A DNA stretch of 64,000 bases from the NCBI GenBank assembly GCA_041391385.1, contig JAWKOD010000003.1, positions 372,001 through 436,000 on the forward strand. Direction: 5' to 3'. Positions 42,382 to 50,982 of this stretch are shown in pieces. The translations under genes were made by a program, and so were the position numbers. A model generated the notes under the pieces. It was given only the letters and a program-made list of their open reading frames with translations. It was not told where the DNA came from and searched no databases. Numbering within the stretch: the first letter of the stretch is position 1; each line of letters opens with the position of its first letter. Origin of the DNA: CANIGN01 sp041391385. GTDB taxonomy: Bacteria; Bdellovibrionota; UBA2428.

Positions 42382-43673
42382 ACTGCTTTAAAGATTCCGC
42401 GAGGAATCTTCCCTCCGTGCGCTTCAATCTTCTCAACAAACTTAGGAATAAAACCCGTAGCAACGTGCTTGCCTAAAATTTTTCGATCCTTATCCATTCC
42501 CGTTTGCTTATAAACAAATATATCCTGTGTTGTAACCACGTCTCCTTGCATTCCACACACTTCTGTTACGTGCGTAATGCGCCTCGAACCATCAGCCAAA
42601 CGAGACTGCTGCACAATTAAATGTACAGCGCTTGAAATTTGCTCTCGGATTGCTTTTGCAGGCAAGTCCATACCCGCCATAAGAACAAGTGTTTCCAATC
42701 GAGCTATAGCATCCCTCGGATTATTTGCGTGAACAGTTGCCATTGAACCATCATGACCTGTGTTCATAGCCTGAAGCATATCGAGCGCCTCTCCACCACG
42801 AACCTCACCTATAATAACTCTATCGGGCTTCATACGAAGCGTTTGCTTAACAAGATCTCGAATTGTAACAGCACCAGCGCCCTCTATGTTTGCAGGACGA
42901 GTTTCAAGTCTTCCCACATGTTCCTGACCAAGCGAAAGCTCGGCTGCATCCTCTACCGTTAAAATACGCTCCGTTGCTGGAATAAAACTACTCATTACAT
43001 TTAGAAGAGTTGTTTTACCAGATCCCGTACCACCCGAGATGAGAACGTTGAGTCGGCCTTCGATACAAGTCCGCAAGAAATCTGCAATTTCAGGACTCAT
43101 CGAACCAAACTTAATGAGGTCATCGGGACCCAATCTTTTCTCAGGAAACTTACGAATTGTAATCATCGGCCCATCAATAGAAAGCGGGGGGATGATAGCG
43201 TGAACACGACTACCGTCAGGAAGACGTGCATCCACATAAGGAGTTTTTTCATCGATCCTTCTGCCGAGTGGGTTCACAATACGCTCAATAGCGGCCATTA
43301 CTTGAACGTTACTCGAAAAAACAACTGGACTTTTTGTGTTACGCCCAGCTTTTTCAATATAAATAAGATCAGCTCTGTTCACCATGATCTCAGTAACCGT
43401 CTTATCTGTAAGCAAATCTTCAAGTGGACCTAAGCCTAGAGCCTCATCCAGTATCTCTTTTACCAGCTTGGCACTTTCTTCTCGCGACTTCCAAGGATGG
43501 TCTTCCTTGCCCACAACTTCAGTCACAATCTTCATTGCCTTTTCGCGAAGCTCAAGCTTCTTAGCTTCATCTAACTGACGATTAAGCTGTTCTTTTTTCA
43601 AATCCATTTTATCAACAAGTTGTTCATGGATTAAAAGTTTAAATTTACTTAGGGTCCTGCGGCTCTCTTCCAA
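42378..43673 (-). CDS. cpaF: Tad pilus assembly ATPase CpaF/TadA
   Basis: 431 residues. Contains KTPYVDARLPDGSRVHAIIPP, Walker A GGTGSGKTTLLN (about 214-225), RMKPDRVIIGEVRGGEALDM and AMNTGHDGSMATVHANN, the secretion ATPase signature including the Asp and His boxes. It powers polymerisation of Flp pili. Start is TTG (GAAGAG follows), lying inside the end of cpaE (29-base overlap). A second, frameshifted copy lies at 15.2-16.4 kb. Confidence 0.92.
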   Translation of the reverse strand: MEESRRTLSKFKLLIHEQLVDKMDLKKEQLNRQLDEAKKLELREKAMKIVTEVVGKEDHPWKSREESAKLVKEILDEALGLGPLEDLLTDKTVTEIMVNRADLIYIEKAGRNTKSPVVFSSNVQVMAAIERIVNPLGRRIDEKTPYVDARLPDGSRVHAIIPPLSIDGPMITIRKFPEKRLGPDDLIKFGSMSPEIADFLRTCIEGRLNVLISGGTGSGKTTLLNVMSSFIPATERILTVEDAAELSLGQEHVGRLETRPANIEGAGAVTIRDLVKQTLRMKPDRVIIGEVRGGEALDMLQAMNTGHDGSMATVHANNPRDAIARLETLVLMAGMDLPAKAIREQISSAVHLIVQQSRLADGSRRITHVTEVCGMQGDVVTTQDIFVYKQTGMDKDRKILGKHVATGFIPKFVEKIEAHGGKIPRGIFKAV

Positions 43674-44556
43674 AAGCCGAACGAGAAGGCGCCTTTAACT
43701 GAGCTACTCCCTTGCCGTCTTTAGCTGCGTTTGATGCTGCCACTTGAGCTGCTTGCTGACGTGGTTTCTGAAGACTTGCTAACTTCTCTAGAATTCTTCC
43801 TTCGAAAAGCTGTCGTGCAAACTGTACATAGGCACGTGTAGTTGCTGAATTTGGCGATAAACTCACCATAGGCTGTCCCTTACCAAGAGCGGTTCTTGCT
43901 AGCTCCACTTCTTCAGGAATAACAGACAAGACCTGGCGCTTTAAAGTCTGCTCAAGAAAGGGTCCATTATAGGGGTTACCTGTTGTAAATTTGTTTAAAA
44001 CAATTTTTACAAACTCAGGCGGAAACAAAAGCGTTTGAAGCTTTTGAATTATTTTTTTTGTTTGATTGAGAACTAAAATTTCCGGATTTGTTACAACCAA
44101 GATAATAGAGGCATGCTCGAGCACCTTAATGAGACCACCCTCAAGTCGAGAACCACAATCCACAATCGTTACTGGAAAGGTACTCTTCAATGAGCGCATA
44201 GCCAGATCCATTTTTTCTTCTGAAATATCCGCTACTCTTTCTAAGTTTTGTAAAAGCTGAAGAGCGTAAGTTTGACTTGCAGCCCCCCCCACCATTACTT
44301 GTGCCATAATCCGCTTAAGAGGATCACCCGCCCTAACCTTACCCTCAACTAAATCATTACCAATATTTCGAGGCTCTTTGATTCCAAAAATAAGGTTCAA
44401 GTCACCCGAACCCTGAATATCAGCATCAACAGCCGCGATGGCCATCTTACGATCCAAACAAAGAGTAAGTGCAAGGTTTGCAGCAAAAACGGATTTACCA
44501 ACCCCGCCTTTTCCACCAACTACTGCAATAACATGCCCTGCGCCTGGATTTGCCAT
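43645..44556 (-). CDS. cpaE: Tad localisation ATPase CpaE/TadZ
   Basis: 303 residues. A MinD-type ATPase with deviant Walker A GGKGGVGKSVFAANLAL (14-30), switch region TFPVTIVDCGSRLEGGL and a C-terminal helical tail. TadZ/CpaE proteins place the Tad machine at the cell pole. The usual N-terminal receiver-like domain of CpaE is missing, so this is a short form that starts directly at the ATPase. ATG; a one-base gap follows cpaC. Confidence 0.9.
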   Translation of the reverse strand: MANPGAGHVIAVVGGKGGVGKSVFAANLALTLCLDRKMAIAAVDADIQGSGDLNLIFGIKEPRNIGNDLVEGKVRAGDPLKRIMAQVMVGGAASQTYALQLLQNLERVADISEEKMDLAMRSLKSTFPVTIVDCGSRLEGGLIKVLEHASIILVVTNPEILVLNQTKKIIQKLQTLLFPPEFVKIVLNKFTTGNPYNGPFLEQTLKRQVLSVIPEEVELARTALGKGQPMVSLSPNSATTRAYVQFARQLFEGRILEKLASLQKPRQQAAQVAASNAAKDGKGVAQLKAPSRSAFGREPQDPK

Positions 44557-44557
44557 A

Positions 44558-46291
44558 TTATTTTTTCAACCTAAACTTCCTTTTTAGACTTTCAGTGCCT
44601 TCACTCGCATTACGAATTTTTGTTGGAGTTACAAAAATAATCATTTGGTTTTTTTGGTCGGTAAATTCATGTGCTCGCGAGAGTTTAAATAAAGTAATGT
44701 CGTTAGAATTACCACCGGTTCCTGTAGTATCTGCAGGATCTCGTCCCATACTCACAGCGCGTCTTTCTGAAATCATTCCACCGAGTGCCGCACTATCACC
44801 ATTTGAAACTACAAGACTTGTATTTACATCATAAGCGAGTGTTCCTGGAGGTGCGTCTGGCGCAGGTTTATCCTGAGCTTCAGTCTGAGTAGCCTTAATC
44901 GCTAAATTAATTTTATCTGTTCCTGGGATAGAGCGAACTCGCAAAGAAACGCGTGTCTCTAAAGGTTTAAAATTCCACTGTGGTGGAGTTGACTGTCCAT
45001 TCGAACCCGTAGAACCAGGAGTAAAATAGGGAATTTCCAATACTTCTCGTATAGAAGACTCTGGTCCTGAACCATCACCCGCAGAAGTATCATCACCATC
45101 ACGCACTAAGAGCGTTGCAGATTTTAAAACTCTCGCATGCCCGTTTCTAGCTAAGGTACTTAAAGTCGGGAAAAGTCCAGATACGATCGCTTGAAAAGAT
45201 CCCAAGAAGCGACCAACATCACTAGAATAGCCAAAGCTTGCATCCGCTGAAACACCGGGACCCCACTTGAAATTAAAAGCCTTAAGATAGTTTCTCACTA
45301 AACTTACAAAATCTACTCGGACGGTGATAATAGGATCAGGATCCAGTGGAGCACCTGGACGAATACGAATTCGAAGCATGCACTCCGGCAAGTTTCCATA
45401 ATTCGGTGCTTTGATAGCCTTAGGATCTAACTGAAACTGATCTTGAATCATAGCCTGGCACGTTTGCACGGCAATATCGCGATCAATCCTCTTATCAACG
45501 CTTCCTTCTAGAATAAATCTTCCATTTAAGACACGAACATAAATATTTGTTGGGCGATCTTTACCGCCATTGATTTCATCTTGCATTTTCTCAGCCAAAA
45601 GCTGGAGCGCCAAGGGAGAAATTTCTGCAAGCAGTTCAACAGGCTTACCTTTAGATTGATAATTTTGAACAACTGTTAAAACACGTCGTAAATCTCGAGG
45701 GATTATGACCTTACCGTCGACCACTACTTGGTCACCAATAATACGAATCTCAACACCTTCAATCCTACCCATCTTTGCTTTCATTTGTTGCATAAGATCG
45801 ACTAAGTTTTCATTCGTTACAGTGACACGAAAAACCTTATATAGTTTATCACCCGGAACTGGTTTTTTTGTTTGAGGATCAGTTTCTCGATTATAAACGA
45901 GAACTTGGGTTGTCCCAGTATTTCCTGACGCAACAATTGGGAAACGCTTATTCGAAAGGCCAGCAACTCCCATACTTTCACGGTCAAACTTAAGAATTCC
46001 TGAAACAGTTACACCCCAATAGATATCTTTAGCGTCATTGATTTCTTCAATACTATCTAAATTAATAACAGCACCTGATTTAGTAGAAGAATCCTTTTTG
46101 TTAAGCGCTATGTATATTTCCTCAAAACCATAAATCGGTTTTAACTCATCACGCGATTGCATGATCTCATCAAGACTTGAATCTGGAACCTCACCAACCT
46201 TTTGAGTCTCAGTTGATTTGGATTTGTCATCCTGTGCAAAGACAGGAAAAGCACAAAAAACGAAAAGAAGAAGTTTCGCTAAATTATTCAA
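44558..46291 (-). CDS. cpaC: Tad outer-membrane secretin CpaC/RcpA
   Basis: 577 residues from a TTG at 46291. I prefer this to the GTG at 46297 because AGGAGGAGGTG sits ideally before the TTG, and the protein then begins with a clean signal peptide (LLLFVFCAFPVFA). BON/N-terminal secretin regions (GVAGLSNKRFPIVASGNTGTTQVLVY) lead to a secretin core with 'LRVRSIPGTDKINLAI' and the 'ALGGMISERRAVS' C-terminal signature. It forms the channel for Flp pili. Overlaps cpaB by eight bases. Confidence 0.92.
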   Translation of the reverse strand: MNNLAKLLLFVFCAFPVFAQDDKSKSTETQKVGEVPDSSLDEIMQSRDELKPIYGFEEIYIALNKKDSSTKSGAVINLDSIEEINDAKDIYWGVTVSGILKFDRESMGVAGLSNKRFPIVASGNTGTTQVLVYNRETDPQTKKPVPGDKLYKVFRVTVTNENLVDLMQQMKAKMGRIEGVEIRIIGDQVVVDGKVIIPRDLRRVLTVVQNYQSKGKPVELLAEISPLALQLLAEKMQDEINGGKDRPTNIYVRVLNGRFILEGSVDKRIDRDIAVQTCQAMIQDQFQLDPKAIKAPNYGNLPECMLRIRIRPGAPLDPDPIITVRVDFVSLVRNYLKAFNFKWGPGVSADASFGYSSDVGRFLGSFQAIVSGLFPTLSTLARNGHARVLKSATLLVRDGDDTSAGDGSGPESSIREVLEIPYFTPGSTGSNGQSTPPQWNFKPLETRVSLRVRSIPGTDKINLAIKATQTEAQDKPAPDAPPGTLAYDVNTSLVVSNGDSAALGGMISERRAVSMGRDPADTTGTGGNSNDITLFKLSRAHEFTDQKNQMIIFVTPTKIRNASEGTESLKRKFRLKK

Positions 46292-47216
46292 GCACACCTC
46301 CTCCTGCTTCTAATGGATCATATCCCGCTGGCTTACGCTCTTCATCTGCTGGCGCTTGCTGTCTTAAGCGTTCAAGTTCTGCCTGACGCCTAGCTTCTTC
46401 AGCAATTCTTCTCTGCTCACGATCTCTTGCCTCAGCTCTTTTAGAATCAGGACCAAGAACTTCGTCAATTGTTGTACTTCCAACTTGAGTTTCAACACGA
46501 TCAACTGGGTTTCTTAATGTTAAATAGAGACGTCCACTCTGAACGTCCTGTGCATAAATTAAAATCTGAGCCTGTTCCGGAGTAACCTCTACCGTAATAT
46601 TGCTAAAGTTCTGATCGCCACGACCACTGACTGCAACTTTCTTTTGCGTTAAAGGATCAGTCTCAAAAATTTGAGGGATATTGTTTGTAACAATTTCACC
46701 CGTAGCAAGAATGCGAATATTTTGAAGGATTGTCTTCAACTCTTTCTGTGGAGCCCCATCAGGTCCCGGGTAGACAATACCTGCAATCACATCAACGTAA
46801 TCACCTGGCTTAATTAATTTTCCAACTCCATTATCATCACTTACCATAATAGCCATTGCTCTTTTGTTAGCGGCTACTTGAGGCGCTAAACCGGTTTGTG
46901 CGCCCTTAGGAGCCAGCTTTGTAACAACAATTTGTTCTCCTTCACGAATAGGTACCAAAGCAACCATACCCTCCAGATCCTTAGGATCGGTGATGGCTCC
47001 TGGCTGACTATAAGTTGCTGGGATAGATTTCATATCAAACATTGTAGAATCGAGTGATTGCATTTCGTTAATGTTCTTATTGGCAACAACAACCATCGCT
47101 GGCTTTCCATGCGTCTCGAGTAAACGCTTTTCTTCTTCTGAAATGTAGAATGCCACCAAGAGCATACCCACAAACGCAAAAGCAAGACTTATAAAAAAGG
47201 CGCGTGACTGGTTCAA
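46284..47216 (-). CDS. cpaB: Tad pilus protein CpaB/RcpC
   Basis: 310 residues: an N-terminal membrane anchor (about 6-26), then a SAF domain (MVVVANKNINEMQSLDSTMFD, IVTVKLA-like 'EQIVVTKLAPKG', KPGDYVDVIAGI) and a C-terminal charged helix rich in Arg/Glu (EARDREQRRIAEEARRQAELE broken here as EARDREQRRIAEE). CpaB is a periplasmic partner of the secretin. TTG start with AGGAG seven bases upstream. A palindrome TTAACATTGTTAA lies about 90 bases upstream. Confidence 0.9.
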   Translation of the reverse strand: MNQSRAFFISLAFAFVGMLLVAFYISEEEKRLLETHGKPAMVVVANKNINEMQSLDSTMFDMKSIPATYSQPGAITDPKDLEGMVALVPIREGEQIVVTKLAPKGAQTGLAPQVAANKRAMAIMVSDDNGVGKLIKPGDYVDVIAGIVYPGPDGAPQKELKTILQNIRILATGEIVTNNIPQIFETDPLTQKKVAVSGRGDQNFSNITVEVTPEQAQILIYAQDVQSGRLYLTLRNPVDRVETQVGSTTIDEVLGPDSKRAEARDREQRRIAEEARRQAELERLRQQAPADEERKPAGYDPLEAGGGVLE

Positions 47217-47303
47217 ATACTCACTCCTAGTCTACGGATCGGTTGATTCTTAAAAGAAAATTAGCATTTCAGCGACAAATTACAGCTATTCGTCAAAGCA
47301 CCG

Positions 47304-47316
47304 TTAACATTGTTAA
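47304..47316. promoter_or_regulatory. TTAACA-N-TGTTAA palindrome upstream of cpaB
   Basis: TTAACATTGTTAA, the exact reverse complement of the palindrome at 37631-37643. It lies in the 128-base gap between the TadE-like gene and cpaB, consistent with an internal promoter of the Tad genes. Confidence 0.4.
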
Positions 47317-47344
47317 GAGAACAGCCTCAGAGCAAGAAGGCATT

Positions 47345-47761
47345 TTAGTCACATCGATTAACTGGACCAGGACGCCTGAATATTGTCGCTCTATGAGCTC
47401 GCTTCAAATTGAGACTCAGCCCCATAATCGAGGGTAAAACAGCCTCCGTTACCCCGCTTTGAGGGCGAACACTTATACATGTACTTGATGGGCTTAAGCC
47501 AGCCTGGCCAACTGACGTAAATGGAAACATATAGTGCCCATTATAGTTAAGAGCAGCAGCAGGAGTAACAAGTGGGCCGGAATTTCTTATCTTTGCAAAA
47601 ATTGCATTTCGAGCTGCAATTTGCATGTGAAAAGATTCTCTGAGGCCTATAAAAAAAACTAAACTTGCTCCAATAACTACAAAAAATAAAATAATAGCTG
47701 GGAGAAATTCAATAAGCGCCTGCCCACTTTTGGGATTGCGCTTTATGCTCGCAGCTAACAT
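47345..47761 (-). CDS. TadE/TadF-like pseudopilin
   Basis: 138 residues. The N-terminus has Lys/Arg then SGQALIEFLPAIILFFVVIGAS, a class III prepilin-like signal with G^QALIEF: Gly before the cut, Glu at +5, then a hydrophobic helix. The C-terminal domain has two cysteines (STCISVR, NRCD). TadE/TadF pseudopilins are minor subunits of Flp pili. ATG; it overlaps the preceding TadE-like gene by seven bases. Confidence 0.8.
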   Translation of the reverse strand: MLAASIKRNPKSGQALIEFLPAIILFFVVIGASLVFFIGLRESFHMQIAARNAIFAKIRNSGPLVTPAAALNYNGHYMFPFTSVGQAGLSPSSTCISVRPQSGVTEAVLPSIMGLSLNLKRAHRATIFRRPGPVNRCD

Positions 47762-48306
47762 CCATTGTCCTCCATGGCAGCTGCTGTATGAGGCGAGCTT
47801 CCTCCTAAAGAATTAAAAAGATTTGAAAAATAAAAACGACATTCATCACGAGAGGGCTCACGCCCTAACATCACAGTTGTCTTAAGAGTAAGTGTTCCAA
47901 AAGTTTGCTTAATATCATCTCCAAGTGGAAGTGTTAAAAAAGGCACTTCGAACTGTAAAATAAAAGGTAAGTTTTGAGAATCAGGCTCAGGTACAGCCCA
48001 AAGACGAATACGTGCAAGCGGTCTTTTTGAGGAAAAAGCAAACAACGTATTCTGACTGCCCACTTCGATGCCAGGAACATAAACTCCCATTGCACTAATG
48101 GCCGCGTTTCTTTGATCAAGTTTTCCGGTGCGCGCAGGCTGATAAGCTCTGGCTGCCATGAAATTTGCATAACTTAAATATTGATAGACAGCAAAGGAGA
48201 TAACCGCATTATAACTCATCGACAAAAAGAAAATAAAAGCAAAAAAAACAAAAATGAACTCAATAGTACTCTGTCCACTCTTGGTCTTTTTCTTTGAAGT
48301 CTTCAT
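47755..48306 (-). CDS. TadE-like pseudopilin
   Basis: 183 residues. KSGQSTIEFIFVFFAFIFFLS is the prepilin segment (G^QSTIEF), and a TadE-type globular domain with a Cys pair near the C-terminus follows. Its ATG overlaps the stop of the preceding gene (ATGA). Likely assembled with the neighbouring pilin-like proteins by the Tad machine. Confidence 0.8.
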   Translation of the reverse strand: MKTSKKKTKSGQSTIEFIFVFFAFIFFLSMSYNAVISFAVYQYLSYANFMAARAYQPARTGKLDQRNAAISAMGVYVPGIEVGSQNTLFAFSSKRPLARIRLWAVPEPDSQNLPFILQFEVPFLTLPLGDDIKQTFGTLTLKTTVMLGREPSRDECRFYFSNLFNSLGGSSPHTAAAMEDNGC

Positions 48307-48536
48307 TTCGATTTAAACTCCACGTTATTGTAATATTCCCTATAGCCCTTTTGACCCGAGCCAGCCGATCTACCCGCAGGATCAGTATCTCCTTCGAGGT
48401 TATTTTTTACAGCCTTTAAGGGACCCGGAAGATAGCGCTTAATGGCAACATAAACTGCACTTGCAACACCAACAATCATGACCACGACCAAAAGATATTC
48501 GACCACTGTTTGGCCTTTTTTTTTAGATCGCTTCAT
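48303..48536 (-). CDS. Flp-type pilin-like protein 3
   Basis: 77 residues. KKGQTVVEYLLVVVMIVGVASAVYV carries the G^QTVVEY prepilin site and helix; the C-terminus is polar. Overlaps the following gene at ATGA and its own ATG lies in the TAATG of the previous stop. Short enough to be a minor or alternative Flp subunit. Confidence 0.75.
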   Translation of the reverse strand: MKRSKKKGQTVVEYLLVVVMIVGVASAVYVAIKRYLPGPLKAVKNNLEGDTDPAGRSAGSGQKGYREYYNNVEFKSK

Positions 48537-48727
48537 TACTTACAACTCCCATTAGGAAGCCTGGAAACACACTGTGTAGTTTTGTCACTCAATGTTGGTA
48601 ACGAGCCACCAAACACATCATGAATAATAAAACGCAAAACGAACACAGTGGCTCCAAGCAACATCACTGAAAGGAGTATGTACTCCACCAGGACCTGCCC
48701 GCCGCTGCGTCCGTTAATGCGCTTCAT
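48536..48727 (-). CDS. Flp-type pilin-like protein 2
   Basis: 63 residues. SGGQVLVEYILLSVMLLGAT gives a G^QVLVEY cut site and one helix, then a short tail with two cysteines (TQCV, GSCK) that could form a disulfide. Stop overlaps the next ATG (TAATG), and eight bases separate it from the previous gene. Confidence 0.75.
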   Translation of the reverse strand: MKRINGRSGGQVLVEYILLSVMLLGATVFVLRFIIHDVFGGSLPTLSDKTTQCVSRLPNGSCK

Positions 48728-48735
48728 GCAAAGCT

Positions 48736-48918
48736 TTATTGAGGTGCAGAAAGTGTTCCGATGTTGCTATCAACCGTAGTAAACACTTTATCTACAAGCC
48801 CACCGATCTTGCTTTTAATGCCCTTACCAAAGAGCATTACAAATCCCACAAGAACGAAGAGAATTAAAATCCACTCCAGTGTTCCTTGTCCTCGAACTTT
48901 ACGAATGTTCTTCTTCAT
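48736..48918 (-). CDS. Flp-type pilin-like protein 1 (first Tad subunit gene)
   Basis: 60 residues. KVRGQGTLEWILILFVLVGFVML has the prepilin cut site (G^QGTLEW) and helix of Flp pilins. ATG with a good ribosome binding site (GTAGGGAG, eight bases upstream), unlike most genes here, fitting high expression of a major pilin. It is the first gene after the gluzincin and likely starts the operon. The promoter area holds GTTAA-N6-GTTAA. Confidence 0.8.
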   Translation of the reverse strand: MKKNIRKVRGQGTLEWILILFVLVGFVMLFGKGIKSKIGGLVDKVFTTVDSNIGTLSAPQ

Positions 48919-48973
48919 GTTTTCTCCCTACATATCCTTCGGGTACTTAATCGAAGAGTTTCGGGAATTTTGT

Positions 48974-48989
48974 GTTAATTTTTGGTTAA
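48974..48989. promoter_or_regulatory. GTTAA-N6-GTTAA direct repeat before the pilin operon
   Basis: GTTAA at 48974-48978 and 48985-48989, an 11-base period, about 60-70 bases before the first pilin ATG. The same period and word occur at 37651-37666 and a GTTAA-N7-TTAAC inverted pair at 50959-50975, all near Tad/hit genes. A shared activator is inference. Confidence 0.35.
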
Positions 48990-49019
48990 GATCGACGTTT
49001 AGCTGCCGTTTAATGGCTA

Positions 49020-50909
49020 CTAGTTGCAAAAGTTAACTGAAGTATTAGAAACCGTTAGCTTTTGCTTGAGAGAACGAACAGTATAAACATCTTCAGTTAC
49101 ATACCTCACTTCAAAAGGACGTGTACTAAACGCAAATTCTATATAGCCTTGCGCACCTACTGTAGAAGGCGCTCTATAAGCCCAACCAAGAGGCGAAGGA
49201 TTGCTACTCGTAAGCGCACTCTGACTGGGCGATAGCACTGCAAGCTGATGCTGAGCATAGTAGCGACTCGAAGTGACTCCAGCCAAACTAAAGATATTCT
49301 CTCCCGGGCCCAAAAAGCCCCAAAGTTTAACTTCGAGATCATAGGCATCAAAATAAGGAGCGTTCTGCGTTAAACGGTCAATTCCATCTAGCGATGTAAA
49401 GCCCCCCACCTGAGTAGACGCACTATCTTGGGTTGTATCGTATAACTCGAAAAGCGTATCGTAAGAGCTCGCTTGAATTCCAGCCTTTAAACTAATGTCT
49501 GGAATAGCTAAGATTGCCTCACAGCGATCCAAATTAGAATCAGAGTTAGAATCACCCGTTGATGTAAAGAGAGGCGTAAAATAAAGATTCCCGTTATTGT
49601 TCAAGCGAATTTCTGGGCTGGATCCTGAATATGTAAAAGCATTACAAGCCCCACTTGAATTACAACGAATAGGATTGCTCGTATGAATCCCCCTCGACTT
49701 TAAAATAGCAGCTATGTCCGTAACAACTTCACTGCGACACGTAGAACTACTTCCACATTGCGCGCTCCAAGAGAACCTGCCCGCTGCAGCCACAATGCGC
49801 TCAGAATAGTGAATAATGGATGAAGTGGGCACAATCTCCCTTAAGGCTTCGTGCGCTAGATAATTTGCTGTATCAAAGGCATCTGCACGGCTCATGTAGT
49901 TACTTGTGGAATTCCAGGTAGCCGTACAATTACTTCCGCACCCCTGATAAAGCGTTACAGATTGCCCCTCTAAGTACTTGCGAATATCGTTCAAAGCATT
50001 CGATACAATACGTGCGTCTAAATGGAAGTCACCTGTATAATCTTCAGGAAAGTGAAGAGTGCCACCCAGTTTTCTCTGATGATAGCGACCTGTTCGATTA
50101 TTAGCAGAAAACAAACGAGGTGCATTTGAAGACAAATACTCAAGAATTCGGTCGTCTCTAATAGCGCTTGCTGCAAAAAAATCAGACAAGCCTTCGAGCA
50201 ACATATCAATATCGTAGTTTCCACCAGTCTCTAAGACATTGGGATTCAGGACGTGCTGAAAAACATGTCCGAATTCGTGATAAATAGCATCAGACTCATC
50301 AGCTGGATTAAACCTTACACTCGGCTCATCAGCGTATTGAAAAAACAGAATATTTCCTACTCTTCCATCTTTGTTGATCTCATATTTTGTTTTGAGTGGA
50401 TTATCATCAATACTCGAGTAAGCATAAAGCGGAAGTAACCCCTGACCTCTCACCGAAAAACTCAAGCTTGGATAAAGGTCCTTCATATAACGAATCGCAC
50501 GGCTTCCATGCGCATAGAGCATAAAAGATTTAAATTCCTTAGTATCCCAAGGAATCTTTCTACCCGACCAAGAAGAGATAGTAGGCGACGCTTTTCCAGC
50601 ACCATCCGAAGAACTCTTACTATAAAAGACCTCCAAGTTTGGTCCCTTTAACAGGCCCGTAGAAGAATTTAAGTCATATAAAGATACTGTATTTCTTGAG
50701 AGTGAGTTGAGGGCATCCGTAGAATCAAGCGTATAGTCATCGGGATCAACAGTTTGTTGCGGACCACGACTCCACAAGCCTAACTGCGCAGTCGCACCTG
50801 ATGCCGTATCTGAATTAGCAGGAATTGTAGATTCGATTGAAGACCTTGCAGACTTAACTGGCTGAACAGTACACGCTGTAAAAAAAACAAGTGCAATTAA
50901 AAAAAGCAA
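49020..50909 (-). CDS. Gluzincin-type metallopeptidase lipoprotein
   Basis: 629 residues from a TTG with AGGAG five bases upstream. The signal is short but ends in FFTAC, a lipobox, so a lipid-anchored exported protein is predicted. The catalytic HEFGH in AIYHEFGHVFQH lies near residue 212, followed after about 22 residues by LLEGLSDFFAAS, the ExxSD pattern of gluzincins (M4/M36-like). Two cysteine-rich segments (CGSNCTATW, CGSSSTCR) follow. It precedes the pilin genes on the same strand with about 100 bases between. No adjacent peptidase family of Tad is known; a prey- or wall-directed hydrolase is inference. Confidence 0.8.
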   Translation of the reverse strand: MLFLIALVFFTACTVQPVKSARSSIESTIPANSDTASGATAQLGLWSRGPQQTVDPDDYTLDSTDALNSLSRNTVSLYDLNSSTGLLKGPNLEVFYSKSSSDGAGKASPTISSWSGRKIPWDTKEFKSFMLYAHGSRAIRYMKDLYPSLSFSVRGQGLLPLYAYSSIDDNPLKTKYEINKDGRVGNILFFQYADEPSVRFNPADESDAIYHEFGHVFQHVLNPNVLETGGNYDIDMLLEGLSDFFAASAIRDDRILEYLSSNAPRLFSANNRTGRYHQRKLGGTLHFPEDYTGDFHLDARIVSNALNDIRKYLEGQSVTLYQGCGSNCTATWNSTSNYMSRADAFDTANYLAHEALREIVPTSSIIHYSERIVAAAGRFSWSAQCGSSSTCRSEVVTDIAAILKSRGIHTSNPIRCNSSGACNAFTYSGSSPEIRLNNNGNLYFTPLFTSTGDSNSDSNLDRCEAILAIPDISLKAGIQASSYDTLFELYDTTQDSASTQVGGFTSLDGIDRLTQNAPYFDAYDLEVKLWGFLGPGENIFSLAGVTSSRYYAQHQLAVLSPSQSALTSSNPSPLGWAYRAPSTVGAQGYIEFAFSTRPFEVRYVTEDVYTVRSLKQKLTVSNTSVNFCN

Positions 50910-50958
50910 TGCAACTCCTCTTCTTTAATAAGGATCTCACGAAAGAAGACTCTCAAAT

Positions 50959-50975
50959 GTTAAGAATTGATTAAC
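50959..50975. promoter_or_regulatory. GTTAA-N7-TTAAC inverted repeat before the gluzincin gene
   Basis: GTTAA (50959-50963) and TTAAC (50971-50975) around GAATTGA, about 50 bases upstream of the TTG. Words shared with the other GTTAA boxes of the region. Confidence 0.3.
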
Positions 50976-50982
50976 TAGGGAA

